Positions 28,408 to 36,855 of a stretch of DNA of 64,000 nucleotides are shown here, one piece after another. A program made the position numbers and the translations under genes. This DNA is from Polaromonas sp. GTDB taxonomy: Bacteria > Pseudomonadota > Gammaproteobacteria > Burkholderiales > Burkholderiaceae_C. Position 1 is the stretch's first letter, and every line of letters begins with the position of its first letter. The stretch lies in the NCBI GenBank assembly GCA_021737975.1, contig JAIPCZ010000001.1:1-64000 (forward strand). The letters run 5' to 3'. The notes below the pieces were generated by a model, which searched no databases, had not been told where the DNA came from, and saw only the letters and a list, made by a program, of their open reading frames with translations.

Positions 28408-29616
28408 TTATGTCAAAGCGGCAACCGCCTGGCCAATCCGCTGGCACCCGTCCTCGATCACTTCGGCGCTTGTGGCGATGGACATGCGGAAGTAGGGCGA
28501 GAGACCATACACCGAGCCGGCAATCACGGCCACGCCAACGCCCTCAAGCAAGTACATCACCACGTCCATATCGGTTTCGATTTTCTTGCCCTGTGGCGTG
28601 GTGCGACCGATCATTCCCGCGCAGTTGACGTACAGATAAAAGGCCCCGCCGGGCTTGCGACAACTGATCCCGGGGATGGCGTTGAGGATGCTGAGTGCCA
28701 GGTCACGCCGGTCTTTATAGGTTCCGACCCAATCTGCGATAAAACTTTGTTCGCCCTGCAAGGCCGCCAAGGCTGCGGCCTGGCTGACCGAACTGGCGTT
28801 GGACACGGATTGCGATTGCAGCATGTCCAAGGCCGCAATCAACTCAGCGGGGCCGGCGGCCCAGCCGATACGCCAGCCTGTCATGGCATAGGTTTTTGAT
28901 ACCCCGTTGATCACCAGCGTCCGGGCTTTGAGTTGCGGCTCGATCGCCACCAGATGCGGGTTGTCGCTGGACTCGAACCGGATGTGTTCGTAAATGTCGT
29001 CTGTCATCAACAGCACATGGGGATGACGCAACAGCACATCCGCCAGGGCGCGCAGATCGGCGGCGCTGTAGGTCGATCCCGTGGGGTTGGTCGGCGAATT
29101 CAGGATCAGCCAGCGGGTTTTGGGGGTGATCGCAGCCTCTAGCTTGGCCGGCGTGAGCTTGAATCCCTCAGACTCCAGGCAAGTGACGATGACCGGCTCC
29201 CCCTGGCAGGCGAGGGTCATGTCGGGATAGGACACCCAGTAAGGGGCTGGAATGATGACCTCGTCGCCAGGCTCCAGGGTGACGGACAAGGCGTTGTAAA
29301 TGGCGTGCTTGGCACCAATGGTGACGATGATGTCCTTGGGCAAATAGGACAAGCCGTTCTCACGCTGAAACTTCTCGGCAATGGCTTCCCGCAGCGCCAG
29401 GGTACCGGCGGCCTGGGTATAGCGTGTTTCGCCCCGCTTGATCGCCTCACAAGCGGCAAGGCAGATGTGCTCCGGTGTGTTGAAGTCCGGTTCGCCCACG
29501 ACCAGGTTGACAATGTTTTTTCCAGCCCTGCGCAAGGCGGCGGCGCGGTCCTGGGCAGCACTGCTTGGCGAGGGTTTGACCCGACTGAGGCGCTCAGCAA
29601 TGTGAATAGTGCTCAT
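28408..29616 (-). CDS. Class I/II pyridoxal-phosphate aminotransferase (aspartate aminotransferase-like)
   Basis: 402-residue PLP enzyme of the AAT-I fold. Motifs: LVVGEPDFNTPEHI, APYWVSYPDM, NSPTNPTGS, TDDIYEHIRF, the PLP-binding lysine in INGVSKTYAMTGWRIGW, and the C-terminal substrate Arg in SPYFRMSIA. It is the first gene of the minus-strand group running to idnD and is divergent from the LysR gene with a 180-base shared control region, so it is the likely LysR target. Substrate pair is unresolved. Confidence 0.92.
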   Translation of the reverse strand: MSTIHIAERLSRVKPSPSSAAQDRAAALRRAGKNIVNLVVGEPDFNTPEHICLAACEAIKRGETRYTQAAGTLALREAIAEKFQRENGLSYLPKDIIVTIGAKHAIYNALSVTLEPGDEVIIPAPYWVSYPDMTLACQGEPVIVTCLESEGFKLTPAKLEAAITPKTRWLILNSPTNPTGSTYSAADLRALADVLLRHPHVLLMTDDIYEHIRFESSDNPHLVAIEPQLKARTLVINGVSKTYAMTGWRIGWAAGPAELIAALDMLQSQSVSNASSVSQAAALAALQGEQSFIADWVGTYKDRRDLALSILNAIPGISCRKPGGAFYLYVNCAGMIGRTTPQGKKIETDMDVVMYLLEGVGVAVIAGSVYGLSPYFRMSIATSAEVIEDGCQRIGQAVAALT

Positions 29617-29658
29617 GTTAGACTCCTTTTTCGATATGACATGCGCTGGAGAGTACGC

Positions 29659-29713
29659 AAGCTTGTCACTTCACGCAAAGACAAATTTCGTCTGGCCGGA
29701 TAGTGACAGCTTA
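29659..29713. promoter_or_regulatory. Interrupted inverted repeat between aminotransferase and LysR genes
   Basis: AAGCTTGTCACT (29659-29670) and AGTGACAGCTTA (29702-29713) form arms complementary over 11 positions with one bulge, separated by 31 bases, in the middle of the divergent region. This is a plausible site for the tetrameric LysR protein encoded next to it. Confidence 0.45.
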
Positions 29714-29796
29714 TGTTGTTTCAAAAAATTCAATGCAAAAAAGCTGCTCGTGACCTACTTCGAAGGACTGCATCGATCGCCAATTGAGACAATTTC

Positions 29797-30729
29797 ATGA
29801 ATCTGCGACGTTTAAGGTATTTCGTAAAAATTGTCGACATTGGCAGCCTGACCCAATCTGCGGACGTGCTCCACATCGCCCAACCGGCATTGAGTCAGCA
29901 AATCGCCACGCTTGAGGGGGAGTTTCGCCAACAGTTGTTGGTTCGAACCAAACGTGGCGTCACGCCAACGGAGGCGGGCCTGATCCTGTACCGTCATGCC
30001 CAGATCATTCTTCGCCAGCTTGATCAAGCCCAAAGCGATGTCAACAACGCCGGCAAGAGCCTGTCAGGCCAGGTGGCGGTGGGCCTGGCACCCGGCACGG
30101 CCGCCTCGGCCCTGGCCTTGCCACTGCTGAAGACCATACGCGCCCGCCACCCTTCGATCCTGCTTTATCTGAATGAGAATTTTGGAACCACGCTAAGCGA
30201 GCTGGTGATGAATGGGCGCATGGACATGGCGGTGCTCTATGCCGGGAAGAATGTTGTCCATGGACTCTCCTACCAAGCTTTGCTCAAGGAGCAGCTATTT
30301 TTGGTGGCGCCACAGACCTCCCCTGGTCTTCCAGAGCAAATTGACTTGTCTGAGGTGAGCAAGCTTGAACTATTGTTGCCACGACCGTACAACTATCTCA
30401 GAAAATACGTGGACGAGGCCTTCTCTGGCTTGACCAAGAGCGCCAGGGTGGTGGCGGAAATTGAGTCAGTGGCCACCCTCAATGCCGCCGTGGCGGCGGG
30501 TCTGGGCGCCACCATCCTGCCAGAGTCGGCTGCGCGCGCCATGGCCATTTCGATCCAGGCCCAACTGTGCAGGATCGTGTCTCCGGTCATCGAGGTGCCT
30601 TTGGCCTTGTGTGAGTCGGACCACTTGCCGTTGTCCGAGCCCGCACAGGCGGTAAAAGACATTATTCTGGAGCTGGTGGAGGCGCAGAATTTCGACTTTG
30701 GCTATGGCAAGCAGGAAGAGGAAAATTGA
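29797..30729 (+). CDS. LysR-family transcriptional regulator
   Basis: 310-residue LTTR. The winged HTH is at residues 1-60 (MNLRRLRYFVKIVDIGSLTQSADVLHIAQPALSQQIATLE), followed by a periplasmic-binding-like effector domain. It resembles the Nac/Cbl-like subgroup. Transcribed away from the aminotransferase gene and convergent with pxpA (75-base gap). It could control the adjacent aminotransferase-idn group; control of the pxp operon is less likely because that promoter is 5 kb away. Confidence 0.92.
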   Translation: MNLRRLRYFVKIVDIGSLTQSADVLHIAQPALSQQIATLEGEFRQQLLVRTKRGVTPTEAGLILYRHAQIILRQLDQAQSDVNNAGKSLSGQVAVGLAPGTAASALALPLLKTIRARHPSILLYLNENFGTTLSELVMNGRMDMAVLYAGKNVVHGLSYQALLKEQLFLVAPQTSPGLPEQIDLSEVSKLELLLPRPYNYLRKYVDEAFSGLTKSARVVAEIESVATLNAAVAAGLGATILPESAARAMAISIQAQLCRIVSPVIEVPLALCESDHLPLSEPAQAVKDIILELVEAQNFDFGYGKQEEEN

Positions 30730-30804
30730 GCTGAAAGTCTCCGGCCCGCAATTTTCTGGCGCGCATGTCGCAGAGCGGCCGCCGGTAGCGCGTCAAGAGT
30801 GGTT

Positions 30805-31578
30805 TCAGTTCAACAGCCGCATTCGGGAGATCGGAACGATCCGCCCGTTTCCTGATTCGACTTCCGCCCGGATCGCCAGCGCGTTCTCGACAGCGCCCGG
30901 CGTGTCACCATGCAGCAAAATGGATTGCACCTTGATGGCAAGTTTTTTCCCGTTGATGCTGGTGATGACGCCATCGTCCAACAGGCGTTTGACCCGCTGC
31001 AACACCTGGCCCTGGTCTTTGATCACCGCGCCGGGTAATTTTCTTGGAACCAGATCGCCATCATCGGTGTAAGCGCGATCGGCCAGGAACGTGGCGGCCA
31101 CCCTCAGGCCAAATTTGTTGGCGGCACGTTCGATTTGCGTGTTTGTGGACACCGAGATGATCATGTCAGGATTGAACTCAGAGACCGTGCGCACCAGCGG
31201 TTCGGCCAGCGCAAAATCTGCTGCGGCCATGTTGCCCAAGGCGCCATGAAAGCTCATGTGCGTGACACGCGCACCAGCAACCGAGGCAATACCGGCCAGC
31301 GCACCCAGTTGATAAAGGACATACCTGGACACATCCGCCGGATCGCATTGCATGGGACGACGCCCAAACCCCAACAGGTCAGGAAATCCGACATGTGCGC
31401 CCAGGTCAACGTCTTGGGCCAAGGCCAAACGAACGGTCTTGTCCATGATCACCGGATCGCCCGCATGAAAACCGCAGGCAACATTGGCCGAAGTGATGAC
31501 TTTCAGCAAGCCCGCGTCGTCGCCCATGGTGTAGTCGCCAAATCCCTCGCCAATATCTGCATTCAGATCAATATCCAT
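30805..31578 (-). CDS. pxpA: 5-oxoprolinase subunit A (LamB/YcsF family)
   Basis: 257-residue LamB/YcsF protein, the metal-binding subunit of the ATP-dependent prokaryotic 5-oxoprolinase PxpABC. Family motifs: DLNADIGEGFGDYTMGDDAGLLKVITSANVACGFHAGDP, LGAHVGFPDLLGFGRR, and VAATFLADRAYTDDGDLVPR. Normal length (about 250). Last gene of the accB-accC-pxpB-pxpC-accB2-pxpA operon, 39 bases after the degenerate carrier gene. Confidence 0.94.
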   Translation of the reverse strand: MDIDLNADIGEGFGDYTMGDDAGLLKVITSANVACGFHAGDPVIMDKTVRLALAQDVDLGAHVGFPDLLGFGRRPMQCDPADVSRYVLYQLGALAGIASVAGARVTHMSFHGALGNMAAADFALAEPLVRTVSEFNPDMIISVSTNTQIERAANKFGLRVAATFLADRAYTDDGDLVPRKLPGAVIKDQGQVLQRVKRLLDDGVITSINGKKLAIKVQSILLHGDTPGAVENALAIRAEVESGNGRIVPISRMRLLN

Positions 31579-31617
31579 AGAGCCGCCTTCCGTTACAAGA
31601 TTTCATCACGCCGGTCA

Positions 31618-32043
31618 TCAGCGCGCAGGACTCAACACCAGAACCGTGGCGCCATAACCCAGCAAATCGCCTGTGCTGGCCACCAGGCTTTTCACCAAGC
31701 CACTCCCGGAGGCAAGGACAGGGACATAGATCAGGCCAATTTTAAGAATGCCGACGACATCCCCGTGCCTGACGTTGCTGCCAGCCGTGACAAATGGCGC
31801 ACGGCGCATTGGATGAGTGGCCAGGAAAATACCTGCGGTCGTGGTTTTGACAGCGGTCTCTGGCGAAGCCTGCTGCGCCGCAGCGCCGGGTGACCCTGCC
31901 CCGGCGATATCTGTTATGTCGACATGGTGAGCGTCTGACACGGTTAACCTGACGTGCTCCCCAGGACGGGACAGTTCAAGACTGCGCATGCTGGAGGTTT
32001 TAAGCCAGGTTGAAAGTTGTTGAAGTTCGTTCAATTCCATCAA
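31618..32043 (-). CDS. Biotinyl-like carrier domain protein lacking the MKM motif
   Basis: 141-residue protein with the overall plan of a biotin carboxyl carrier protein: an N-terminal helix, a linker, then a biotinyl/lipoyl-like beta barrel (GIFLATHPMRRAPFVTAGSNVRHGDVVGILKIGLIYVPVLASG). Where AccB has EAMKM, this has ILKIG, so the lysine has lost the Met flanks needed for biotin ligase recognition. It sits 15 bases after pxpC. Similar MKM-less carriers occur beside pxp genes in other proteobacteria as I recall. Function unknown; perhaps a scaffold or decoy carrier. Confidence 0.8.
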   Translation of the reverse strand: MMELNELQQLSTWLKTSSMRSLELSRPGEHVRLTVSDAHHVDITDIAGAGSPGAAAQQASPETAVKTTTAGIFLATHPMRRAPFVTAGSNVRHGDVVGILKIGLIYVPVLASGSGLVKSLVASTGDLLGYGATVLVLSPAR

Positions 32044-32058
32044 ATTGCTCCGCGGTGT

Positions 32059-33057
32059 TCAAGACTGGGACAGCCGGTAGAGTGCCACGAGCTGGCGCAA
32101 CTTGCCGAGATAATCGCGCACGGCATGCAACGCCAGCCGGGCATCGTCATATGACGCCGGCACGAAACGCAAGCGGGTTCCGGGGAGGGCCTGGGCCAAT
32201 CGCCAGAGATCGGCCTCGATCACCGTGCCAATTTTCGGATAACCACCTGAGGGCTGCGCATCGCGCAGCTGAATGATGGGTTGCCCGTTGTGTGGCACCT
32301 GAATCACGCCCGGCACGATGCCGTGCGAACGCAGCTCCAGGGTCTGTTTTGGCTTCAGCGCGGTACCCGCCAAACGATAACCATAACGATCACTTTGAGC
32401 CGTTATTTTCCAGTCCGTCGTCCAGAAGGCGTTGAGGGAATCCTCCTCATAACAATCATATTCAGCAGCAGGCATGACACGAACAAAGGTCTGTCCGGAT
32501 TGCACCTCATCACCAAGAGGCAGCGCATATGGCGGGGGCTCGACACCCAGTTCCAAGGCGTCCGATTCGGGGCGAGCGCAACCGGGCTCGGTCACTGTGC
32601 CCGCACTGAGTATGTCCCCTTGCCGCAAGGCCCGCCCATGATGCCCACCGAATTCGCCGCGCAGCTGCGTGCTGCGAGAGCCCAAAACCACCGGCACATC
32701 GACGCCACCAGCCAATCCGAGATAGGCACGCGCCCCATGATGTGCTGTCTTCAAGCTCAGTTCCTGGCCCTTTTTGGCATGGTGTACCCAATAGGGTGGA
32801 ATGTCCTTATCGTCAAGTTCAGCGCCTGCATCGGCACCTGTCAACGAGAAACACATGTCCTCAAGAAATCGCACCTTGAACGGAAACATCGGGACTTCGA
32901 TGGCTGCAGCGTCTTCTGAATTTCCCAGCAGAATATTGCCAACGGCAAGCGCAAGCTGATCCATCGCGCCAGCGGTGCCCACACCATAACGCAGGTAGTT
33001 CTTGCGCCCAATATCCTGAACGCTGGCCAATCCGCTGGTAGACAGGATTTCTATCAT
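32059..33057 (-). CDS. pxpC: 5-oxoprolinase subunit C / biotin-dependent carboxyltransferase family (KipA, AHS2)
   Basis: 332-residue AHS2/KipA-family protein. Motifs: LSTSGLASVQDIGRKNYLRYGV, GAMDQLALAVGNILLGN, GARAYLGLAGGVDVPVVLGSRSTQLRGEFGG, and GIVPGVIQVPHNGQPIIQLRDAQPSGGYPKIG. In PxpABC it pairs with subunit B; in urea carboxylase the same fold forms the carboxyltransferase half. Its start overlaps the pxpB stop as ATGA, so the two subunits are translationally coupled. Confidence 0.94.
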   Translation of the reverse strand: MIEILSTSGLASVQDIGRKNYLRYGVGTAGAMDQLALAVGNILLGNSEDAAAIEVPMFPFKVRFLEDMCFSLTGADAGAELDDKDIPPYWVHHAKKGQELSLKTAHHGARAYLGLAGGVDVPVVLGSRSTQLRGEFGGHHGRALRQGDILSAGTVTEPGCARPESDALELGVEPPPYALPLGDEVQSGQTFVRVMPAAEYDCYEEDSLNAFWTTDWKITAQSDRYGYRLAGTALKPKQTLELRSHGIVPGVIQVPHNGQPIIQLRDAQPSGGYPKIGTVIEADLWRLAQALPGTRLRFVPASYDDARLALHAVRDYLGKLRQLVALYRLSQS

Positions 33058-33728
33058 TTGATGACCTTTTCTGCGATGAATCGAACCATATCGCCCGGTG
33101 CGAGCAGCGCGGGTGGATGTTGTTGTGGTTCAAAAAACGACATGTCGGTGTGACCAATGGTGTTCCATCCGCTAGGTCCCGCCGAGGCAGACACCCCTGT
33201 TTGTGCACCGCCAATCGATACCGCGCCACCCGGCAAACCAAGCACGGGGACCTTGCGACGCGGTGTGGCAATGATCGGATTCATGCCGCCGAGATAACAG
33301 TATCCCGGGTGGCTGCCCAAGGCAAACACCGTGTAGAGCGGTTCCGTGTGAATCCTCACGATTTCATCAATTGTCAGCCCCGAGTGAGCCATGACATCGG
33401 CCATGTGCGGCCCGAATTCGCCACCATAAATCACGGGCAGTTCGACAATTCGCCCGTCAAGCAACAGTTCCTGGCCACTGTTCCAGGCTGCAATCAGGTC
33501 GCCCGTGATGGTTGCCAGTTCCACCGGCGGCTCCAAAAAAACAAGCATGAGATTGCTCATGCCAGGAACGGCTTCCCTGACCCAGGGCCAGGTCTCGGCC
33601 TGTCGTGCCAACGACCAAATCTTTCTCTGAACGGCCAGATCCATGTCGCCGGGTGCCTCGAAAAGCACACCTGTGGTGCCGAGAGGGCTTATTTTTGGTC
33701 GTGCGACAGAGTGGACTAGAGGTGCCAT
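33054..33728 (-). CDS. pxpB: 5-oxoprolinase subunit B (KipI, AHS1)
   Basis: 224-residue AHS1/KipI-family protein. Recognisable segments: LPVIYGGEFGPHMADVMAHSGLTIDEIVRIHT, YTVFALGSHPGYCYLGGM, VPVLGLPGGAVSIGGAQTGV and SGWNTIGHT. Partner of PxpC in the 5-oxoprolinase and, as a fused domain, of the carboxyltransferase of urea carboxylase. It follows accC by 59 bases and overlaps pxpC by 4. Confidence 0.94.
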   Translation of the reverse strand: MAPLVHSVARPKISPLGTTGVLFEAPGDMDLAVQRKIWSLARQAETWPWVREAVPGMSNLMLVFLEPPVELATITGDLIAAWNSGQELLLDGRIVELPVIYGGEFGPHMADVMAHSGLTIDEIVRIHTEPLYTVFALGSHPGYCYLGGMNPIIATPRRKVPVLGLPGGAVSIGGAQTGVSASAGPSGWNTIGHTDMSFFEPQQHPPALLAPGDMVRFIAEKVIK

Positions 33729-33787
33729 GGCGTATTGCGGTTAAGTGATCTCAGGGCATCCGCCTGCTTTGTTCAGGCAAACGATTT

Positions 33788-35143
33788 TCATGCGCATTGC
33801 TTCTGGATCAACAACTGTTCAAGATGGTGAATATTCGGACTGCCCCGGCAAAACGCCGGATCAGTCAAGACATCGTGGAGAAGAGGCATATTTGTCTGAA
33901 TGCCCCGGACATTGAATTGCTCCAGTGCCAATCGCATTCGAATCAGGGCTTCATTGCGGTCGCGCCCATGCACGATCAGTTTGGCAATCAAAGAATCGTA
34001 ATGCCTGGATATCACGCAACCTGCGGACACATGGGAATCAAGTCGAACACCGTACCCGCCGGGCGGGTCCCAAGCCGTGATTTTCCCCGGGCAAGGAATG
34101 CAGGTGTAGGGTTCTTCGGCATTGATACGACATTCAATGGAATGTCCATGGATTGAAATATCGGATTGCTGCAACCGGAGCACTTCGCCGGCGGCCACGC
34201 GGATTTGCTCCTGAACGATGTCAATGCCAAAGACCATTTCAGTGACTGGATGTTCAACTTGCAGGCGCGTGTTCATTTCTATGAAAAAAAATGCGCCCTC
34301 CTCGTACAAAAACTCGAAGGTTCCCACGCCCTGATAACCGATCAATTTGCAGGCTTCCACGCAGCGCTGGCCCACCTGGTTGACCAGTTCCGGCGAAATA
34401 CCTGGCGCAGGTGCTTCCTCGACCACTTTTTGATGACGCCGTTGCATTGAGCAGTCACGGGTGCCCAGCCAGAGCGCATGGCCATGGCTGTCGCACAAGA
34501 CCTGGATCTCAACGTGACGCGGACGCTCGAGGAACTTCTCGATATACAGCTCAGGGTTGCCAAAAGCCCGTCGCGCCTCCTCGCGTGTGATGGCGATGCT
34601 GTCCAGCAAATCTTCTTCCTTGCGGACGACACGCATGCCGCGTCCGCCCCCCCCGCCAGAGGCCTTGACGATCACGGGATAACCGATGTCTCGTCCGATC
34701 TGGAGTATTTGGGCGCTGTCTTCGGGCAGTGCGTCGTCCGGCCCGGGAACACAGGGCACTCCGGCCTGGCGCATGGCACGTTTGGCTGACACCTTGTCGC
34801 CCATCGTCCGCATCGCCGCTGGCCTGGGGCCGATGAAACTCAGTCCACTGGCTTCGACGCGCTCGGCAAATTCGGCGTTTTCTGACAGAAACCCATAACC
34901 CGGGTGAATGGCTTGGGCGCCGGTAATTTCGGCAGCCAGCAAAATCGCCGCCTGATTCAAGTAACTGCGCCCCGGCGCTGCGGGGCCGATGCAAATGGCC
35001 TGACCGGCAAGTTGCACATGTTTGGCGTCACGGTCCGCCTCGGAGTAGACGGCAACCGTTTGAATACACAATTCGTGGCAGGCGCGTTGAATGCGGACTG
35101 CAATCTCACCGCGATTGGCGATCAATACCTTGTCAAACATCAC
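33788..35143 (-). CDS. accC: Biotin carboxylase subunit (AccC-like)
   Basis: 451-residue ATP-grasp enzyme that carboxylates biotin on a carrier protein. Motifs: [38 protein letters not shown], the glycine-rich ATP loop [64 protein letters not shown]. All catalytic residues expected for biotin carboxylase are visible. Fifteen bases after accB and just ahead of pxpB. Probably a dedicated, second accC distinct from the housekeeping fatty-acid enzyme. Confidence 0.93.
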   Translation of the reverse strand: MMFDKVLIANRGEIAVRIQRACHELCIQTVAVYSEADRDAKHVQLAGQAICIGPAAPGRSYLNQAAILLAAEITGAQAIHPGYGFLSENAEFAERVEASGLSFIGPRPAAMRTMGDKVSAKRAMRQAGVPCVPGPDDALPEDSAQILQIGRDIGYPVIVKASGGGGGRGMRVVRKEEDLLDSIAITREEARRAFGNPELYIEKFLERPRHVEIQVLCDSHGHALWLGTRDCSMQRRHQKVVEEAPAPGISPELVNQVGQRCVEACKLIGYQGVGTFEFLYEEGAFFFIEMNTRLQVEHPVTEMVFGIDIVQEQIRVAAGEVLRLQQSDISIHGHSIECRINAEEPYTCIPCPGKITAWDPPGGYGVRLDSHVSAGCVISRHYDSLIAKLIVHGRDRNEALIRMRLALEQFNVRGIQTNMPLLHDVLTDPAFCRGSPNIHHLEQLLIQKQCA

Positions 35144-35158
35144 ATCGGCCTCTCGTTG

Positions 35159-35644
35159 TCAAGCTTGCCCGGATGGCGCATCCTGTTTACCCAACATGAA
35201 AAGCGCCTGTCCGGCGTCCACTTCCTGGCCATCCTCGGCCAGAATCGCGACGATCCTGCCGTCGCGATCCGCTTCGATGCTTGTAAATATCTTCATGGCT
35301 TCAAGCAGGCCCAGCTTTTGACCCTTTTGAACGGCATCGCCCATTTGCACGAAGGGCGCGTCGTTCGGTGCGGGCGCTCGACTGAACATTCCGAACATGG
35401 TCGCCTTCACAACATGCACGCTTGAGTCAGCCTGACGCGGACCGGGCAGAGGCGCCGGACTTTTTGAGGGTACCTCCGGGGCATCGGCAGCCGTTTCGAT
35501 TGCCACGGGCGCCGGGCGTTCTTGAGCCCCTGGATGTTGATCACGCGACAGGCGCAATCGGCATCCGTTTTCCTCCAGTTCCAGCTCTGCCAAATCTGAA
35601 GCCGAGGCCAAGTCGATCAGCGACTTAATCTTCTGAAGATCCAT
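35159..35644 (-). CDS. accB: Biotin carboxyl carrier protein (AccB-like) with intact EAMK site
   Basis: 161-residue AccB-type carrier. The N-terminal helical part (MDLQKIKSLIDLASASDLAELELEE) and a Pro/Ala-rich linker precede the biotinyl domain, whose acceptor lysine is in LGLLEAMKIFTSIEADRDG. This start fits AccB families; the longer ORF-track form adds an unlikely leader. First gene of the operon and the functional carrier for the adjacent AccC. Confidence 0.92.
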   Translation of the reverse strand: MDLQKIKSLIDLASASDLAELELEENGCRLRLSRDQHPGAQERPAPVAIETAADAPEVPSKSPAPLPGPRQADSSVHVVKATMFGMFSRAPAPNDAPFVQMGDAVQKGQKLGLLEAMKIFTSIEADRDGRIVAILAEDGQEVDAGQALFMLGKQDAPSGQA

Positions 35645-36050
35645 TCTTGTCTGCCCTGTTAAACGTATTCGCACTGCAGCCATGCCACAGCGCTCACCCA
35701 AGTCGAAAACATTTGCCGTTCCTTTTTGCGCATTCTTGTGAGCGCCACGTCGAAACCCTTTGCATGGGGCGTAAAGCTAACACAGACTACCCCGCAACAG
35801 GCCACATGAAATTTGAATGGTGTCAATCAAAGTTCCAATGGTTGGGGCTGGCGGCGCAGACCGGAATTTTGTATGAATCGAGTCATAAGTTGACTCTATC
35901 CCTTCACACGTAATTCGTCTTGTTCGGCGGCGTCTTATGCTCATAAGATCGGGCAGGAAACTGAAACCCGCGATATTCCGTGAACGCCACCGGCGGTGTG
36001 ATCAGCCCGGCCATCGAGGTCGCCACAAGCCAACACAACAAGGTGATGCC
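35645..36050. promoter_or_regulatory. Divergent control region between accB/pxp and SDR-rraA-TRAP operons (no gene)
   Basis: 406 bases without a credible gene on either strand and with lower GC than the flanks, expected to hold the promoters of both operons. It contains TGTCAATC (35820 area), TTGTATGAATCG (35869-35880) and AATCGAGTCAT (35876-35886), words that recur in the suyA/GntR divergent region at 60173-60208. Confidence 0.7.
35880..35896. promoter_or_regulatory. Inverted repeat GAGTCA-N5-TGACTC, candidate operator
   Basis: Perfect 6-base arms with a 5-base spacer (TAAGT), overlapping a TTGACT hexamer that could be the -35 element for the SDR operon. Half-sites AGTCA/TGACT are the same as in the palindrome between suyA and the GntR gene. 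Confidence 0.45.
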
Positions 36051-36803
36051 ATGCCCTTTTCTGACTACAAGACTGCCCTTGTCACCGGAGCGTCCTCCGG
36101 CATAGGTGCCGCGATCGTGGAGCGCTTTTGCCTGGCAGGGCTTGAAGTGCATGCCCTGGCGCGCAGTGCAGGGCCCTTGCATGATCTAGCCAAACGTACC
36201 GGCTGTATCCCGCATGTCATGGATGTCTGCGACCTGCCGGCCGTGACCCGACTCACGCAGGAGGTGGAGTTTCACATCCTGGTCAACTGTGCGGGGATAA
36301 ACTTTCCGGGATCGCTTGTGGATGCACGGCCCGAAGAGGTTGACGCTGAAATCGGCGTCAACTTGCAGGCCGCCCTGCACTTGGTGCGCTTGACCATGCC
36401 CGGCATGCTGGCGCGCGACAGCGGTCACATCATCAATATCACATCGATTGCCGCCATCTACAACTTCGTTGGCAGCAATGCGCTTTATCACACCACAAAA
36501 GCCGCCATGCATATGCTGTCACGCCAGCTGCGCAACGATGCGATTGGCAAGCGTGTTCGGGTCACAGAAATTTGCCCCGGGCGGGTGGCAACAGATATTT
36601 TTGCCCATGTCAATGGCACCGACCCGGCAGTTGCCCGCGCGCAGTTCATTGACGGCTTTGAGTTGCCGCAGGCAACGGATATCGCTGATGCCGCCGCCTA
36701 TGCCGTCAGTGCCCCGATTGCTGTGAACATTTCACATCTGGAAATCATGCCCACGCTGCAAGTCCCTGGCGGACTGACGACGATCAAACCAGAACCCCGG
36801 TAA
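36051..36803 (+). CDS. Short-chain dehydrogenase/reductase
   Basis: 250-residue classical SDR. Cofactor motif ALVTGASSGIGAAIVERF, NCAGINFPGS, catalytic Ser in NITSIAAIYNFVGSNALYHTTKAAMHML with YHTTK as the YxxxK pair. Start at 36051 has AAGGTG upstream; the ORF-track start at 35937 lies in the promoter region. First gene of the operon with the RraA-family gene and a TRAP system, so it probably oxidises or reduces the imported hydroxy/oxo acid. Specificity unknown. Confidence 0.9.
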   Translation: MPFSDYKTALVTGASSGIGAAIVERFCLAGLEVHALARSAGPLHDLAKRTGCIPHVMDVCDLPAVTRLTQEVEFHILVNCAGINFPGSLVDARPEEVDAEIGVNLQAALHLVRLTMPGMLARDSGHIINITSIAAIYNFVGSNALYHTTKAAMHMLSRQLRNDAIGKRVRVTEICPGRVATDIFAHVNGTDPAVARAQFIDGFELPQATDIADAAAYAVSAPIAVNISHLEIMPTLQVPGGLTTIKPEPR

Positions 36804-36855
36804 CCAACACGTTTCAGTTCGTTCACTTTCAGTCATCCATCAATAAGGATCCACC

